From the NCBI GenBank assembly GCA_017999915.1, contig JAGNKX010000018.1, positions 44,880 through 108,879 of the forward strand: a DNA stretch of 64,000 bases. The letters are read 5' to 3'. Shown piece by piece: positions 10,601 to 20,945 of the stretch. How positions within the stretch are numbered: position 1 is the stretch's first letter; each line of letters begins with the position of its first letter. The position numbers and the translations under genes were made by a program. The DNA is from Spirochaetota bacterium (GTDB lineage Bacteria; Spirochaetota; UBA4802; UBA5550). The notes beneath the pieces were generated by a model. That model made no database searches and was not told where the DNA came from. It saw only the letters and a list, made by a program, of their open reading frames with translations.

Positions 10601-13600
10601 ATGGAACGGCAGACCGGCCCTCTTCGGCGTCACCAAGGATATATCAAAGCTCAAGCTTTCCGAGGAGAAGTTTTCCCACGCCTTCCACACCAATTCGACT
10701 CTTATGGGTATTTCGCGTATCTCTGACGGAATATACCTGGATGTCAACGAGTCTTTCCTCAAAAACTTTGGATTTACCAGGGAGGAGGTGATCGGCAGGA
10801 CCTCCCAGGAGCTTGGCATCTTCGCGGATTATGAAGACCGGGAGCGGGTACGCCGGGAGTTCGAAACAAACGGTAACATCCGAAACGTGGAGATGAGGAT
10901 CCGCCGCAAGGATGGCACGCTTCGCATCGGCCTGTTATCGGCCGATCCGATCATGGTTGGCGCGGACAGGTGCTGGCTCACAACCATGGCGGATATCACT
11001 GAGCGGAAAGAGGCCGAGGAGGCGTTGAAGGAAAGCGAATCGTACAACAAGGTGCTCTTTTCCGATTCGCGTATAGCCCTGATTGTTCTGGACCCTGAAA
11101 CCGGACGGTTCCTTGACTGCAATGACGCGGCGGTTCGCATCTATCGAATGAATAGTAAGGATGAAGTGATCGGGAAAGTCCCTCTTGACATGTCTACAAC
11201 AACCCAGTATGATGGAAGCGATTCGAGACTTGCCGCTCAATGGAATGTCAAGCGGGCCCTGTCTCAAGGTTCGCACCTGTTCGAATGGCGTCACCAACGT
11301 CCCGACGGCGAGGTATGGGACGGCGAGGTGCACCTCATGACGTTCCGCCACAAGGGTAAAACGATGCTGCAGTTCAGCGTTCAGGACATAACGGCGCGGA
11401 AAGTAGCGGAGCGTGAGCTGGTCAAATCGAAAGAGGAAGCCGAGGCCGCAAACCGCGCCAAGTCGGAGTTCCTGGCGAACATGAGCCACGAGATCAGGAC
11501 CCCGATGAACGCCATAATTGGATTCACACACCTGATGGGGCGGACCGACCTCGCGCCGGTTCAGCGCGATTACTGCTCCAAAATTCAGGGCGCGGCGCGC
11601 ATGCTCATGGGCATCATCAACGATATCCTTGATTTTTCAAAAATTGAGGCAGGGAAGCTGGCGATCGAGTCCATTGATTTTGACCTGAATGACATCCTGG
11701 TGACCATCGCCAATACCCTCTCCTATGCAGCGGAGGAGAAGGGACTGGAATTGCTCTTTTACATCGCACCGGACGTGCCGTTCAGCCTGAAGGGAGATCC
11801 CCTCAGGATGCAGCAGGTGCTTTTTAATCTTATTCATAACGCGATCAAGTTCACCCAGAAGGGAACGGTAACCCTGAAAATTGAAATGCAGAACAGGATT
11901 TTCGACCCTGATATTGCAAAGTTAAAATTCCGGATCATTGATACCGGGATCGGTCTTACGGAGGATCAGCAGGCGACCATATTCAAGTCCTTTACCCAGG
12001 CCGACACCTCCATTACGCGCCGCTATGGCGGGACCGGACTCGGTCTTGCCATCTGCAAGCGCCTGGTTGAGCTTATGGGCGGGGATATCGGCTTGATAAG
12101 CAGGGCGGGCGAAGGCAGCGAATTTTACTTTAACCTGTCACTGCATGTCAGCCGCATGACGGTGCCTGACAAGGAGCCATTCACGGGTGAAAAGCCGGAA
12201 GTGGTGGTGGCGGATGATAATCTCGGCTCCCTGGAGATACTCAGGGGATATCTTAGCACAATGGGCTTCCCGGTAATAACGATGCAATCCGGAGAGGAGA
12301 CGATAAGGTATCTCAAGGAAAGGGGATCGGCGACCCCCCTTGTCCTTATCATTGACTGGAGGATGCCGGTAATGGACGGCATTGAGACCATACAGCGGAT
12401 TCGGCATGATCCCGCCATTGGCGGCATATCCTCAATTATAATGATATCCGCCTATAATCTTGATGAAGTGAAGGAACAGACGACGCTGCTGGGGGTTGAC
12501 GCGCTGCTAGCAAAGCCGGTGAGCCCTTCCACATTGCTTGACGCGCTTTCCCAAGTCATGAATTTTAGATCGAAGCCGCGAATCTCCGCCGTGCGGTCTT
12601 CCGCCGCGTTCCCTCTGCCCTCGTTCCAGGGGAGGCGCATTCTCCTGGTGGAGGACAACGCCATAAACCGCGAAGTGGCTATCAGAATGCTGGAAGATAC
12701 CGGCATGTCCGTCGACATAGCGGAGAACGGTGTCGAGGCCATCCAGAAGGTCGCATCGGAGATATACGATCTCGTCTTTATGGATGTGCAGATGCCTGAA
12801 ATGGACGGGTTTGAGGCGACACGGACCATACGTTCTGACGCTAAATATAACGATCTGCCAATTATCGCCATGACCGCTTACGCCATGAGCGGAGACCGCG
12901 AGCGGTGCATTGAAGCGGGCATGAATGACCATATGTCAAAGCCCTTTGACCCGGACCAATTCTACGCCATATGCAGGAAATGGATGCCCGAACGGACCCA
13001 CATCGACGGCACGGTTCCGGCAACACAAACGGAAAGGAGCCCTGATGACCTGAGTTTAATCATGGGGTTGCCGGGCATCGATGTCCATTACGCGATATTG
13101 CATTTTTCCGGGAGAACTGATATTCTTCCTGATATCATAAGGGAATTCTGCGATATGTACGCCGATGTCAGGGAGCGCCTTGATTCCTTCATGGCATCGA
13201 AGGACACTGACGGCCTCAGGAAGTTCGCCCACAGCATGCGCGGGGCGGCCGGCACCGTCGCGGCGATCAGGGCGATGGATACGGCGGCGGCCCTGGAGGA
13301 ATGCATCATCGATGGCAGGATCGAAGAGATCGGCGGGCATGTCGGGCGGTTCATATCGGCCATGGAGGAAGTGCTTCAGAGCGGGCCGATCCTTAAATCG
13401 CGGATGGAAGCCTATTTTAAAGAAGAGGAACAGATGCCCGGGGATGACCGGCGGGACCTGGATGCGGACATTGCAATACTTGCATCCCTTCTCGAACAGC
13501 GCAGCTTCGGGGCCGTGGACCAGATCCGGAAAATCAAGAAGCGGTTTCCAGGCGCCCGGAGCGATACGATCAGGGAGATAGAAACAATGGTCAACAGGTT

Positions 13601-13673
13601 TGATTACCGCGGGGCCCTTGAAAAACTGAGAGACGCCGGCGGGGCCATACCCGGCGGAAGTGACATGAAATGA
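7656..13673 (+). CDS. 7TMR-DISM multi-PAS/GAF hybrid histidine kinase with two REC and an HPT domain
   Basis: A 2005-aa inner-membrane sensor kinase. Order: signal or lipoprotein leader (residues 1-31, lipobox-like IMGAC); 7TMR-DISM extracellular domain (about 45-205, with [12 protein letters not shown]); seven membrane helices (about 210-415); coiled coil; PAS (about 467-580); GAF (about 585-745); four further PAS domains (about 755-1255); HisKA with phospho-accepting His1278; HATPase (about 1380-1500); REC1 with Asp1567; REC2 with Asp1710; HPT with His1859 in HSMRGAAG. This layout supports a multi-step His-Asp-His-Asp phosphorelay. The stop overlaps the start of a REC-GGDEF gene by ATGA, so that regulator is the likely final receiver. 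The ligand is probably periplasmic, possibly a carbohydrate, since the DISM domain has a jelly-roll fold. Confidence 0.9.
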   Translation: MMAHCNRRAVVYSWPARIGLTIALLIMGACAPSRGSDPAHPRAIRGIIDLRGYDFTGNGAAILSGEWEFHWKKLHTEVSPDTGPSFIKVPDRWRDSIVNGMALSGHGYGTYRLKIKLPASVSNLAIRFPDVETAYSLYANGRRIGGVGTVTTDGRSDDWRFEPRVYSLPEAGDTLDLVVEVSNYVYKGGGLTRDIQLGPEPALHKAWEREAFLEYFMLGGMILIGLYHLGFFMIRRRDYSALYFSLFCIILGVRGMLVGERLLSTAYPAVPFEYFLKMDVLTIFLPVPLFLLYLFEIFPAESPRKLRALFILPGFLFSLFALVTPARIFHHAIDWYNGVFAISVLLTVLITARAVKQGRDGSVVFILGIAIPIAALVNDILRTLYIIQSPNIVSFGFLAFTMCQAYIIALRFSRSRDQMEIMSHQLEAFSKSLEIRVDERTEELAEEKTRLALRNEEIERSEKRFRDLVDLLPVGVYESDGSYKITYANRAAAEIFGYDLDELKSGNITTFDMLSPDSRDDAVEIRKSIKPASPILRLEHMARRKDGSIFPMVVSACLIDPAEPAKGTRGVIIDVSSTKRAEMIMRARVDLMEYAVEHNLDELLQKTLDIVETLTDSLVSFYHFVEPDQKTLSLQAWSTRTVREFCRAEGKGLHYGIDQAGVWVDCVHERRPVIHNDYAALANRKGLPEGHAPVVRELVVPILRGNIIVAILGVGNKAVDYTKEDVEVTEYLADIAWEIVERKRADDRLRESEEKYRLITENMDDTIWLMDMNLQTTFISPSVSRKRGFTLEELQSLTIDKHLTPASLEAALAVIAREMTPEMLGDPNYTITVAMELEFYCKDGSTFWSDNTMSVIRDEAGKPIGIMGVGRDITERKKAEEALAVSQKNFATFFNTIEDLLFILDMEGKILHVNDTVIKRLGYSPEELQGQSVLLVHPPDRHEEAMTIITAMLNGKADLCPVPVMTKTGMQIPVETRVVVGEWNGRPALFGVTKDISKLKLSEEKFSHAFHTNSTLMGISRISDGIYLDVNESFLKNFGFTREEVIGRTSQELGIFADYEDRERVRREFETNGNIRNVEMRIRRKDGTLRIGLLSADPIMVGADRCWLTTMADITERKEAEEALKESESYNKVLFSDSRIALIVLDPETGRFLDCNDAAVRIYRMNSKDEVIGKVPLDMSTTTQYDGSDSRLAAQWNVKRALSQGSHLFEWRHQRPDGEVWDGEVHLMTFRHKGKTMLQFSVQDITARKVAERELVKSKEEAEAANRAKSEFLANMSHEIRTPMNAIIGFTHLMGRTDLAPVQRDYCSKIQGAARMLMGIINDILDFSKIEAGKLAIESIDFDLNDILVTIANTLSYAAEEKGLELLFYIAPDVPFSLKGDPLRMQQVLFNLIHNAIKFTQKGTVTLKIEMQNRIFDPDIAKLKFRIIDTGIGLTEDQQATIFKSFTQADTSITRRYGGTGLGLAICKRLVELMGGDIGLISRAGEGSEFYFNLSLHVSRMTVPDKEPFTGEKPEVVVADDNLGSLEILRGYLSTMGFPVITMQSGEETIRYLKERGSATPLVLIIDWRMPVMDGIETIQRIRHDPAIGGISSIIMISAYNLDEVKEQTTLLGVDALLAKPVSPSTLLDALSQVMNFRSKPRISAVRSSAAFPLPSFQGRRILLVEDNAINREVAIRMLEDTGMSVDIAENGVEAIQKVASEIYDLVFMDVQMPEMDGFEATRTIRSDAKYNDLPIIAMTAYAMSGDRERCIEAGMNDHMSKPFDPDQFYAICRKWMPERTHIDGTVPATQTERSPDDLSLIMGLPGIDVHYAILHFSGRTDILPDIIREFCDMYADVRERLDSFMASKDTDGLRKFAHSMRGAAGTVAAIRAMDTAAALEECIIDGRIEEIGGHVGRFISAMEEVLQSGPILKSRMEAYFKEEEQMPGDDRRDLDADIAILASLLEQRSFGAVDQIRKIKKRFPGARSDTIREIETMVNRFDYRGALEKLRDAGGAIPGGSDMK

Positions 13674-14611
13674 AACACAAGATCATTATAGCTGACGATG
13701 AACCCTCCAACGTCAGGATGCTGGGCGAATTTCTGAAAAACGATTACGAGATCTACGTCGCCGCCGACGGCAATGAGACTGTGCGGCTGGCGGAAAAGAT
13801 ACTCCCCGACCTTATCCTGCTGGATATCATGATGCCCGGCCTTGACGGCTACGGCGTGTGCCGGGAGCTTAAAACCAGGAAAGAGACTGAGAGGATCCCC
13901 GTGATTTTCGTAACGGCCCGTAAAATGGCCGATGATATCGTAATGGGATTCGACGTGGGAGGACGCGATTATATCCAGAAGCCGTTCTATCCCCAGGAGC
14001 TTCATGCCCGGGTGCGTACGCACATAGAGCTGAAAAAGGCGCAGGAGCAGCTCATTGAGGACGCGGCCATGCTGGAGGAGCTTAATCGCAAGCTCGCTTC
14101 GGCCCTGGATAAGATGGAGATCATGGCCCGCATGGATCCTTTGACAGGTCTTGCCAACAGGAGGTTTCTCCTGGAGCGCCTTGAACAGGAAACGGCCCGA
14201 TCCCGGCGAACGGGACGTCCCCTGTCAATCGCCATGGTTGACGTGGACAATTTCAAGATAATCAATGACAGCCACGGGCATGAATGCGGCGATCTGATCT
14301 TGAAACAGGTCGCCCGGACCATGAAGGATAGTATAAGGAAGGAGGACATGGTGGCGCGCTGGGGCGGGGAGGAGTTTCTTCTTCTTTTCGTCGAAACGCC
14401 TCTTGGCGATGCCCGGCAGACGGCGGAACGAATTCGGCACAATATCGCATCTGTCGCGGTTGATTGCGGGGGCATCCCGGTTTCCATCACGGTCACCATA
14501 GGCGTCGCCGCCTACGATTCCGCGCAGAGCATAGACGCGAATATACGCAAGGCCGATGACGCCATGTATCGAGGAAAGCGCCTCAAGAAAAACTGCGTGG
14601 AATCGGAATGA
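13670..14611 (+). CDS. Response regulator diguanylate cyclase (REC-GGDEF)
   Basis: 313 aa. The N-terminal receiver (residues 1-120) has acidic residues at IIADDE, phospho-acceptor Asp52 in LLDIMMPG, and the TA and KPF motifs. A short coiled linker (about 120-150) leads to a GGDEF domain (about 155-313) with an intact active site GGEEF at residues 232-236, so it should make c-di-GMP. The start overlaps the stop of the upstream hybrid kinase by four bases (ATGA), a strong sign of coupled translation and a cognate pair. The kinase HPT domain is the likely phosphate donor. A PilZ protein at 50951-51310 is a candidate c-di-GMP receptor elsewhere in the window. Confidence 0.92.
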   Translation: MKHKIIIADDEPSNVRMLGEFLKNDYEIYVAADGNETVRLAEKILPDLILLDIMMPGLDGYGVCRELKTRKETERIPVIFVTARKMADDIVMGFDVGGRDYIQKPFYPQELHARVRTHIELKKAQEQLIEDAAMLEELNRKLASALDKMEIMARMDPLTGLANRRFLLERLEQETARSRRTGRPLSIAMVDVDNFKIINDSHGHECGDLILKQVARTMKDSIRKEDMVARWGGEEFLLLFVETPLGDARQTAERIRHNIASVAVDCGGIPVSITVTIGVAAYDSAQSIDANIRKADDAMYRGKRLKKNCVESE

Positions 14612-14645
14612 TGATCACCATGAAATGAAGGGAACGGCGCCCGGC

Positions 14646-16229
14646 CTAATCGGTTATTCCGCCCGTGTCCATATCGCCGGTATCGAAGGGCCCGATCCGG
14701 TCCTCGTCATAACACCGCTCCCACACGCGTATGAAGGCTTCCGACGAATTCTCCAGAGCTGTTGTATCAACCCCGAAATTTCTCAATTCTCGGATGATGT
14801 CGCCTTCAAGGCCTATGTGCCCGAATCCCTGGTAGTCGAGGGGGGATCCCAGCCGGCGTGTTTGCTTTTTCCTCTGGCTATCCACTCTGGCTGTATTGCC
14901 GGAGGCGCCGCAGGTCTCAAAGTTACCGCCGAAACGCGGGCGAAGCTGCTGGATGAAGCCGTTGAAGTCGCTGGCGAAGGCGATGTCGACCTTGAGGCCC
15001 CGTGTCCCGTACCGGTAGGCCTGCGCGAAGGACTTCGTCGAGCCGTCGCAGTCGTTGGGAACTCCCGACGCGGAATAGGTCTTTACCCGATCCGGTCCGG
15101 TCCGCAGGCCGATCATGCCGCCGGTTTCCCTGATCATGCGGATGATATGGTCCGGCGTCGTTTTCTCCTCCCTCTGCTTTTTCTTCATCATGATGGATCG
15201 CAGGTGACCGTGGGAAAGGACCAGCGGATAGTATTTCATTTCTCTGGAGATATCATGCAGGTCCTTGACTGCGCGCTCGGACATGTGGGCGATGTCGATG
15301 ATCATATGCCGCTCCATCATGGCCCGCGCCAGCAGTTTCCCCTCCTCGGTCAGGCCGAGCCTGTTCCTGCCGGCGCGGTCCAGGTCGAACCCGGGACGGC
15401 GATCGCCTTCGCCGAGGTCTTCGAGTATCTTGAAGAACTTGAATATGAAATGGTGCGGGGCGACGCCTGTGAACCTGTTGTCCATCTGGTGGGCCATCTG
15501 GATCGAGCGTACATGGTAGTGCCGGTAATAGAAATCGAGGCGATCCGCCCAGTCGTCGTTGTTGAACAGGCCGGTGACTTCTATGGCCAGGATCATGGCC
15601 AGCCTGCCGGAATTGATGATTTGCCGCGCCTCGCCGGGAGATCGCGCAATCTTCACCCAGTCTCTCCGCGCCGCAAAGTCGATAGCGGCCTGGAGCTGCA
15701 CATCGACGCTCGACATCTCATCGCATTTCAAGCCGGGCTTAATGTTCTTTTCAGGCATGCATTTGCATAATGGCGTAAAATCCACCGCGGACATGACGTA
15801 GAGGGTCAACCCGTCTTCATGGGCCTGCTTCAGGTGGCCCTCCCACACCTGCTGGTGCGCGATGGTGTTCCACCGGGGCCACCCCGTGTACGAGGGATAA
15901 CCGTTTCGCTTGTGAAAATGCCATCCCGTGTCGCCGTCGGTGCCGGGAACCATGCCGAGAAATTCGTTCAGGACACCGAACCTGGTGCGGGCGTGATCCC
16001 CGCCCAGCGCGTCCCCGCCTGAGCATTTTTTCAGGGCAATATGTTCCGGCCCCTGATGGCTCCCGTGGAACCAGGCCCCGCCGTAGGCGTATTCCGCCAT
16101 CTGGTGAAGGTGGATGTCCGCAAAGCCGTGGACCGGGCCGCTCCCCGCGTATTCGGGAGAATCAGTAAAGGCCACTGAAAAGAGCGCCACCGTGAATATC
16201 ATAACTATCGAGATCAGGTATCGTCTCAT
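14646..16229 (-). CDS. Exported membrane-dipeptidase-like protein (peptidase M19)
   Basis: 527 aa from the ATG at 16229. A signal peptide is visible (MRRYLISIVMIFTVALFSVA). The M19 zinc dipeptidase family is suggested by DIHLH near the mature N-terminus, a metal-bridging Glu in LAIEVTG, His residues in DIAHMS and LVLSHGHLRS, and Asp in FASDFNGF. The first metal motif reads DIHLH rather than the usual DxHxD, so metal coordination may differ. M19 enzymes hydrolyse dipeptides or related amides in the periplasm. An in-frame TTG at 16274 would add 15 residues, and neither start has a clear Shine-Dalgarno. The gene converges on the GGDEF gene with 34 bases between stops. Confidence 0.8.
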   Translation of the reverse strand: MRRYLISIVMIFTVALFSVAFTDSPEYAGSGPVHGFADIHLHQMAEYAYGGAWFHGSHQGPEHIALKKCSGGDALGGDHARTRFGVLNEFLGMVPGTDGDTGWHFHKRNGYPSYTGWPRWNTIAHQQVWEGHLKQAHEDGLTLYVMSAVDFTPLCKCMPEKNIKPGLKCDEMSSVDVQLQAAIDFAARRDWVKIARSPGEARQIINSGRLAMILAIEVTGLFNNDDWADRLDFYYRHYHVRSIQMAHQMDNRFTGVAPHHFIFKFFKILEDLGEGDRRPGFDLDRAGRNRLGLTEEGKLLARAMMERHMIIDIAHMSERAVKDLHDISREMKYYPLVLSHGHLRSIMMKKKQREEKTTPDHIIRMIRETGGMIGLRTGPDRVKTYSASGVPNDCDGSTKSFAQAYRYGTRGLKVDIAFASDFNGFIQQLRPRFGGNFETCGASGNTARVDSQRKKQTRRLGSPLDYQGFGHIGLEGDIIRELRNFGVDTTALENSSEAFIRVWERCYDEDRIGPFDTGDMDTGGITD

Positions 16230-16464
16230 TTGTGCTACCGCGGCTAATTGCGATTCCTTGTAAATATAAAGCAATTCTTCAATGATTATTGATAATATTG
16301 AGATACTGGTGCGAAGTCAACAATTTAACGGCAGGTTAAAGAATTGGTTCTGCTATGCACCCGTGATATGCAGGATATGAATAAATTCAGTTTTTATAAT
16401 TGCATTATTTTTGATGTATGTTATGTACTGTAAAAGATCCACCCTCTCGAAAAGGAGCAACCCT

Positions 16465-17430
16465 ATGAAATCGACATTGAATACAGCCATTCGACTGATG
16501 CTGGTCATATCGGTCTTCTTTTTATATGAGTGCAAAGGGGGCGCCCCGGCTGAAAAGAGCGGGATAGTGACGTTCAAGCAGGGCACCGTGAAAGTTGAGA
16601 CATCGGAAGGGAAGCTGTCCCCTGTTCAGGTGAAGGACGTTCTCACCGAAGGCGATACCGTTACGACCGGAGAAAAGTCGGCGGTAATCGTACAGTTCAT
16701 GGAAAATTACGTCCTCCAGGTGGACGAGAACAGCACGGTTAAGCTGTCGGCATTAAGCGCAGGCGACCGCGAGTTTTTCGTGCACAATGGCAAGGTGCTC
16801 TCCAAGGTCTTGAGGACCGGCGCCAACAACGCCACGGTCAAAACCCCGACCGCGGTCGCGAGCGTGCGCGGGACCAGGTTCAGCGTGAGCTCCATGAATG
16901 GCCGGACCCTTGTCGCGGTTAGTGAAGGAAAGGTCGCCGTCCGGTCCGGAAGATTTGTTCCTGCAGGCAAGGCGGTTCCCGTTTCGAAAGAAGAGATCCT
17001 TGCGGACGCCGGCAAGGCAGTTGAAGTGGCGGAGCTGGAAGCGAAAGCCGAGGGACGGCAGTCTCCTCTCGGGATGAAGATGCGCCCCATGAGCGCAGAG
17101 GAAGAACGGGTGCTTGAGAATATCGAGCTTGTTCCAGTCATTCCCAATGCGGGGAAGCTGACGCCGCGGGAAATTGATTCCGCAATCAAGAAGGCCCGGG
17201 AAAAAGGCCAGGGAGAGAACGATAAAATAAAGAAGCTGATGGTAAAAAAGACCCGCACCATTGAAGAGATTCTCGATGCATTTCATCGCATTGACGAGGT
17301 GACGTTGTATGACGGGCGGGTCATACAGGGAGCCATCGTTTCCCGGGGAGAATACTATACTCTGATCACGACCGACGGAACCATTACAATCCCGGAAACA
17401 CAGATAAAAGAATCAAGGGTGGTCAAGTAG
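16465..17430 (+). CDS. FecR-domain exported (lipo)protein
   Basis: 321 aa. The N-terminal hydrophobic leader ends at a cysteine (FFLYECKGG), a loose lipobox. A FecR domain follows (residues about 35-150: VTTGEKSAVIVQF, then TPTAVASVRGTRFSV), as in sigma-regulator and surface FecR proteins. The C-terminal 60 residues contain a beta-rich module (VTLYDGRVIQGAIVSRGEYY) that recurs twice in the next gene. The start at 16465 has AAGGAG upstream and precedes the hydrophobic leader; a longer ATG frame from 16411 adds 18 residues unlike a signal peptide. No FecI sigma factor is nearby, so a structural surface role is more likely than signalling. The downstream gene starts 2 bases after the stop. Confidence 0.82.
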   Translation: MKSTLNTAIRLMLVISVFFLYECKGGAPAEKSGIVTFKQGTVKVETSEGKLSPVQVKDVLTEGDTVTTGEKSAVIVQFMENYVLQVDENSTVKLSALSAGDREFFVHNGKVLSKVLRTGANNATVKTPTAVASVRGTRFSVSSMNGRTLVAVSEGKVAVRSGRFVPAGKAVPVSKEEILADAGKAVEVAELEAKAEGRQSPLGMKMRPMSAEEERVLENIELVPVIPNAGKLTPREIDSAIKKAREKGQGENDKIKKLMVKKTRTIEEILDAFHRIDEVTLYDGRVIQGAIVSRGEYYTLITTDGTITIPETQIKESRVVK

Positions 17431-17432
17431 TC

Positions 17433-18866
17433 ATGGCGGCACAAAAAAGCATGAAACATCCGGCTAAAACAATGGTCATGATCGCGGTGATCGCCTCCGT
17501 GTGCCTTGCTGCGATCGAAGGGAAGGCCCAGCATGTCTTTGTCAAGGACGGGAAGATATACGAGGGGAAGATATCGGGAGACACCAGGGCCGGCGTCACG
17601 ATGCAGTTAAAGGGGAGAGGGCAGAAATTCATTCCCCGTGGTGATATCCTCCGCGTGCTTTACTCCGACGAGTACCAGGCGAAGACCATGATCCAGCTTG
17701 CCGGCGGTGAAACATTCGAGGGATTCATCGTCAATGAGACCCGAGAAAACTATACGATCCGGATGAGGCTCAACGAACCCGTTGAGAAGGTGATCGCCAA
17801 GGTGGATATAGCCCGTACGGAAAAAAAGCGGCCGAGCAAGCTCGCCGGGCGAATAACCGATAAGGGCATTCGCCTGACCTGGGGCAGGCCCAACGGGCCA
17901 ATCAAGGTGTTCATCGTTTACAGTAAGAGGAAAGGCGAGGAATACCGCGCCGTCGATAAAACCAACAAAGCCATCGCCATGATCACCGCGTATAACCCGG
18001 ACACGGAATACTTCTTCACGGTTCGCATGGTGGACAACGATAATTATGAATCGCCCCCGAGCAACGAGATTGCCGTCAGGACTCTCAGGGCCGGCGAAAA
18101 GGCCCCTGAATTCAAGGAAGACGATATTTCCGGGAAGGCGATCGGAGGTGCGGAAACAAGGAGAAGCGACAACAATCTATTCACGCTGGGAATCGGCGTA
18201 TTCGGCACCGGCGGCGTTTCGATGCAGTACTGGAACAGGAAAAATGATACCGTGGGCAATGGCGGCGGCGGCATTGTTCTGGATACCGCCATGGCCCGCG
18301 ATTCGCTGAGAAATTACCGTTTTACCTTCAGCTGCGAGAAAGATTATGGCTTTCGCTACAGGAACATGCCGGTTTTTTATTCCATCCCCTTGTCCGTATC
18401 GGGGTCTACCATCCCGCTGGTGCTGACGCGTTTTTACAAGTCAAAGCAGCGCATTAATCCGGTATCCTTGACCATGTCCCACGCCTTCGGATTCGGGGTC
18501 GTGCGAACTAAATGGGTACGGTTCTGGCTGGGGCCGGAACTGTCATTCAGCTTTACAACGCATGGCGCTGATAAACTTATGGGGGGATATGCCGGCTTCG
18601 GACTGATCGTGGGATTGAATATTAACCTGGGAGATTACGTTTCCCTTTCTCTCACGGAAAGCGCCATGGTGGGATACGCGGTTCAGAGTAGCAGTTATAC
18701 GACGCTGAGTCTGCGATGGGCGGATACGCGGAGCGTGCCGTCGTTGCCGGTCATACCGGTCAATCCACTCAAAAAGGAAAAGAGCCTGGAAAACGGCTTT
18801 GCTGTCGGGGGCCAGTTGAATTTTGCCGTTTTATACCGGATCAACGATACGTATTCCGGAAATTGA
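17433..18866 (+). CDS. Exported Fn3-containing protein with C-terminal beta-barrel-like region
   Basis: 477 aa. The signal peptide is at residues about 1-32 (MVMIAVIASVCLAAIEGKA). Two beta-rich modules follow (VFVKDGKIYEGKISG near 35 and IQLAGGETFEGFIVNE near 85), similar to the tail of the preceding FecR protein. A fibronectin type III-like domain (about 135-215: LTWGRPNGPIKVFIVYSKR, NPDTEYFFTVRMVD) comes next. The last 230 residues are glycine- and aromatic-rich alternating strands, like an outer-membrane barrel. It is separated from the FecR gene by two bases, so the products probably work together at the cell surface. I do not recognise a named family for the whole protein. Confidence 0.75.
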   Translation: MAAQKSMKHPAKTMVMIAVIASVCLAAIEGKAQHVFVKDGKIYEGKISGDTRAGVTMQLKGRGQKFIPRGDILRVLYSDEYQAKTMIQLAGGETFEGFIVNETRENYTIRMRLNEPVEKVIAKVDIARTEKKRPSKLAGRITDKGIRLTWGRPNGPIKVFIVYSKRKGEEYRAVDKTNKAIAMITAYNPDTEYFFTVRMVDNDNYESPPSNEIAVRTLRAGEKAPEFKEDDISGKAIGGAETRRSDNNLFTLGIGVFGTGGVSMQYWNRKNDTVGNGGGGIVLDTAMARDSLRNYRFTFSCEKDYGFRYRNMPVFYSIPLSVSGSTIPLVLTRFYKSKQRINPVSLTMSHAFGFGVVRTKWVRFWLGPELSFSFTTHGADKLMGGYAGFGLIVGLNINLGDYVSLSLTESAMVGYAVQSSSYTTLSLRWADTRSVPSLPVIPVNPLKKEKSLENGFAVGGQLNFAVLYRINDTYSGN

Positions 18867-18943
18867 TATCGGTATTAATGTCGCCCATTTATTATGTAAT
18901 GATAGAATTACGAAGGTTAGTATAACAGGCTTTATCTGCTTTG

Positions 18944-18971
18944 CCGCCAAGGGTTTATTCCCGTTTGGCGG
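18944..18971 (+). terminator. Hairpin downstream of the Fn3/barrel gene
   Basis: CCGCCAA pairs with TTGGCGG, and an inner GGG/CCC stem closes a TTTATT loop. It lies about 80 bases after the stop codon, and no U-run follows directly. It could end the fecR-Fn3 transcript or protect its 3' end. Confidence 0.4.
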
Positions 18972-18981
18972 TCCCTATATG

Positions 18982-19007
18982 CCGTTTTCAAACGGTATCA
19001 TTACCGT
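18982..19007 (+). promoter_or_regulatory. Two overlapping, mutually exclusive small hairpins
   Basis: CCGTTT-TC-AAACGG (18982-18995) and ACGGTA-TCAT-TACCGT (18992-19007) share bases 18992-18995, so only one can form at a time. They sit 28 bases before the acyl-CoA synthetase start. A switch is possible but the stems are short. Confidence 0.25.
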
Positions 19008-19035
19008 AAACTAAAAAAAATTAAGGAAGATGCAC

Positions 19036-20871
19036 ATGGAACAAACAACCAAGCAGCGCTATTCATATGTCCTCGATAAGCCGGACAATCTGGTGGAGAT
19101 GTTCGAAGAGACCCTCTCGAAATTTGGCGATAAGGAATGGATGGGGACCAAGAATGGCAGCGGCGTTTATGAATGGGTCACCTACAAACAGGTCGCAAAA
19201 CGAATCGATAATCTGCGCGCCGGCCTGGCGTCGCTTGGAGTGGGCGAGGGCGACTCAGTCGGCATAATCGACAATAATAGCGTGGCCTGGGCGACAGCGT
19301 GTTTCGCGACCTACGGACTCTGCGCCAAGTTCGTGCCAATGTACAAGGTCGAGTTGCCCAAGATCTGGAAATATATAGTTGAAGACAGTAACGTTAAAGT
19401 GCTTTTTGTGTCGGGTCAGGATATATTCGATAAGGTCAAGGAGTGGCCCGGCGAGGTGAAAACCTTGCTGAAAGTGATCAGGATCGAAGGCACGGGGCCG
19501 GGGACCATGGATGAGCTGGAAAAGACGGGAGAGGGAAAGCCGGTGAAGGCTAAACATCCCGGACCCGATGACGTGGCGGGACTCATTTACACGTCCGGCA
19601 CGACCGGTGATCCCAAGGGTGTGCTTCTGACCCACGGGAATTTCACGAGCAACGCCCATGCCATCATAAAAATACTCAAAGTCCTTGATGAAAACGTACG
19701 CACGCTTTCTTTCCTTCCATGGGCCCACTCCTACGGACAGACCGGCGAGCTCAACGTGGTCATGCGCCTTGGCGGATCAACGGGTTTCGCCGAAAGCCCC
19801 CAAACCATCGTCGATGACATCGCCGTGGTTAAGCCTAATTTCCTGGTCGCGGTTCCGCGCGTGTTCAACCGCATCTATGACGGCCTGTGCGCACGCATGA
19901 ACGAAACAGGCGGACTGGCCAAGGCCCTCTTCACCATGGGCGTTGCCGCCGGGCGCCGGAGGCGGGAGCTTGCCGCCGAAGGGAAGAAGAGCGCCATCGT
20001 CAACATGAAGCTCGCTTTCGCGGATAAAATCGTCTTCTCGAAGATCAGGGCGCGCTTCGGTAACAACCTCAAGAACTGCATAAGTTCGAGTGCGGCACTG
20101 AGCCCTGTCATAGCTGAATTCTTCTTCGATATCGGAATACCCATATATGAGGCCTGGGGGATGACGGAGATCTCCCCGGGAGGCACGATGAACAGTCCCA
20201 GCGAGTACAAGATCGGCAGCTGCGGCAAGGCCCTCGACAAGGTGACCCTCTTCATCGACCGGAGCGTCATCGAGGATGATCCCAACGGCCGGGAAGGGGA
20301 GCTTGTCATATACGGCCCCAATGTCATGAAGGGATATCACAACAAGCCGGAGGAGACGAGGGCGACCATGACCGATGACGGCGGCCTTCGCACCGGCGAC
20401 CGGGCCTTTGTCGATCAAGACGGATTCATGTATATCACCGGAAGGATCAAGGAGCAGTTCAAGCTGGAAAACGGCAAATTCGTGTTTCCCGTTGCCATGC
20501 AGGAGGAGATTACGCTGCTGCCGGTCGTGGAGCAGACCATGATATACGGACTCAACAAGCCCTATACCATCTGCCTCGTGTACCCGGATTTCGCCGTGAT
20601 GAAAAAAATCGCGGAACAGAACAGGTGGCCCGCCGAGCCGCAGGAGATGGTGAAGCATCCGGATGCATGCGCCTATATTGAAAAAGAAATAACCGGCCAT
20701 CTGAAAGGGAAGTTCGGTTCCTACGAGGTGCCGAAGAAGTTCCTCATCCTCAGTGAAGGTTTCACTCTTCAGAACGGCCTGCTGACCCAGACCTTCAAGC
20801 TCAAGCGGAAAGAGGTATTGAAAAGATACGAGGCTGAAATCGAGGCGCTCTATAATGTCGGAAGATGCTGA
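19036..20871 (+). CDS. Long-chain acyl-CoA synthetase (AMP-binding)
   Basis: 611 aa, ANL superfamily, long-chain fatty-acid-CoA ligase type. The phosphate-binding loop is IYTSGTTGDPKGV (about residues 183-195). The aromatic-rich motif YEAWGMTEISPGG and the adenylate motif GGLRTGDRAFVDQDG followed by ITGRIKEQFKLENGKFV are intact, with the catalytic C-terminal lysine region near the end. It activates a fatty or other carboxylic acid to the acyl-CoA at the cytosolic face of the membrane. ATG 19036 is preferred over ATG 19030 because AGGAAG lies 6 bases upstream of it. The gene is a single transcription unit ending at the terminator at 21005-21039. The FadL-like porin at 5905 could supply substrate. 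Confidence 0.92.
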   Translation: MEQTTKQRYSYVLDKPDNLVEMFEETLSKFGDKEWMGTKNGSGVYEWVTYKQVAKRIDNLRAGLASLGVGEGDSVGIIDNNSVAWATACFATYGLCAKFVPMYKVELPKIWKYIVEDSNVKVLFVSGQDIFDKVKEWPGEVKTLLKVIRIEGTGPGTMDELEKTGEGKPVKAKHPGPDDVAGLIYTSGTTGDPKGVLLTHGNFTSNAHAIIKILKVLDENVRTLSFLPWAHSYGQTGELNVVMRLGGSTGFAESPQTIVDDIAVVKPNFLVAVPRVFNRIYDGLCARMNETGGLAKALFTMGVAAGRRRRELAAEGKKSAIVNMKLAFADKIVFSKIRARFGNNLKNCISSSAALSPVIAEFFFDIGIPIYEAWGMTEISPGGTMNSPSEYKIGSCGKALDKVTLFIDRSVIEDDPNGREGELVIYGPNVMKGYHNKPEETRATMTDDGGLRTGDRAFVDQDGFMYITGRIKEQFKLENGKFVFPVAMQEEITLLPVVEQTMIYGLNKPYTICLVYPDFAVMKKIAEQNRWPAEPQEMVKHPDACAYIEKEITGHLKGKFGSYEVPKKFLILSEGFTLQNGLLTQTFKLKRKEVLKRYEAEIEALYNVGRC

Positions 20872-20945
20872 TCAGACCCGAGGCGGTTCCTGCGCTGGTT
20901 CGTGCCGGTCTGGAGATAAAAAAGGGCACTATCAGTTAATGTTAT

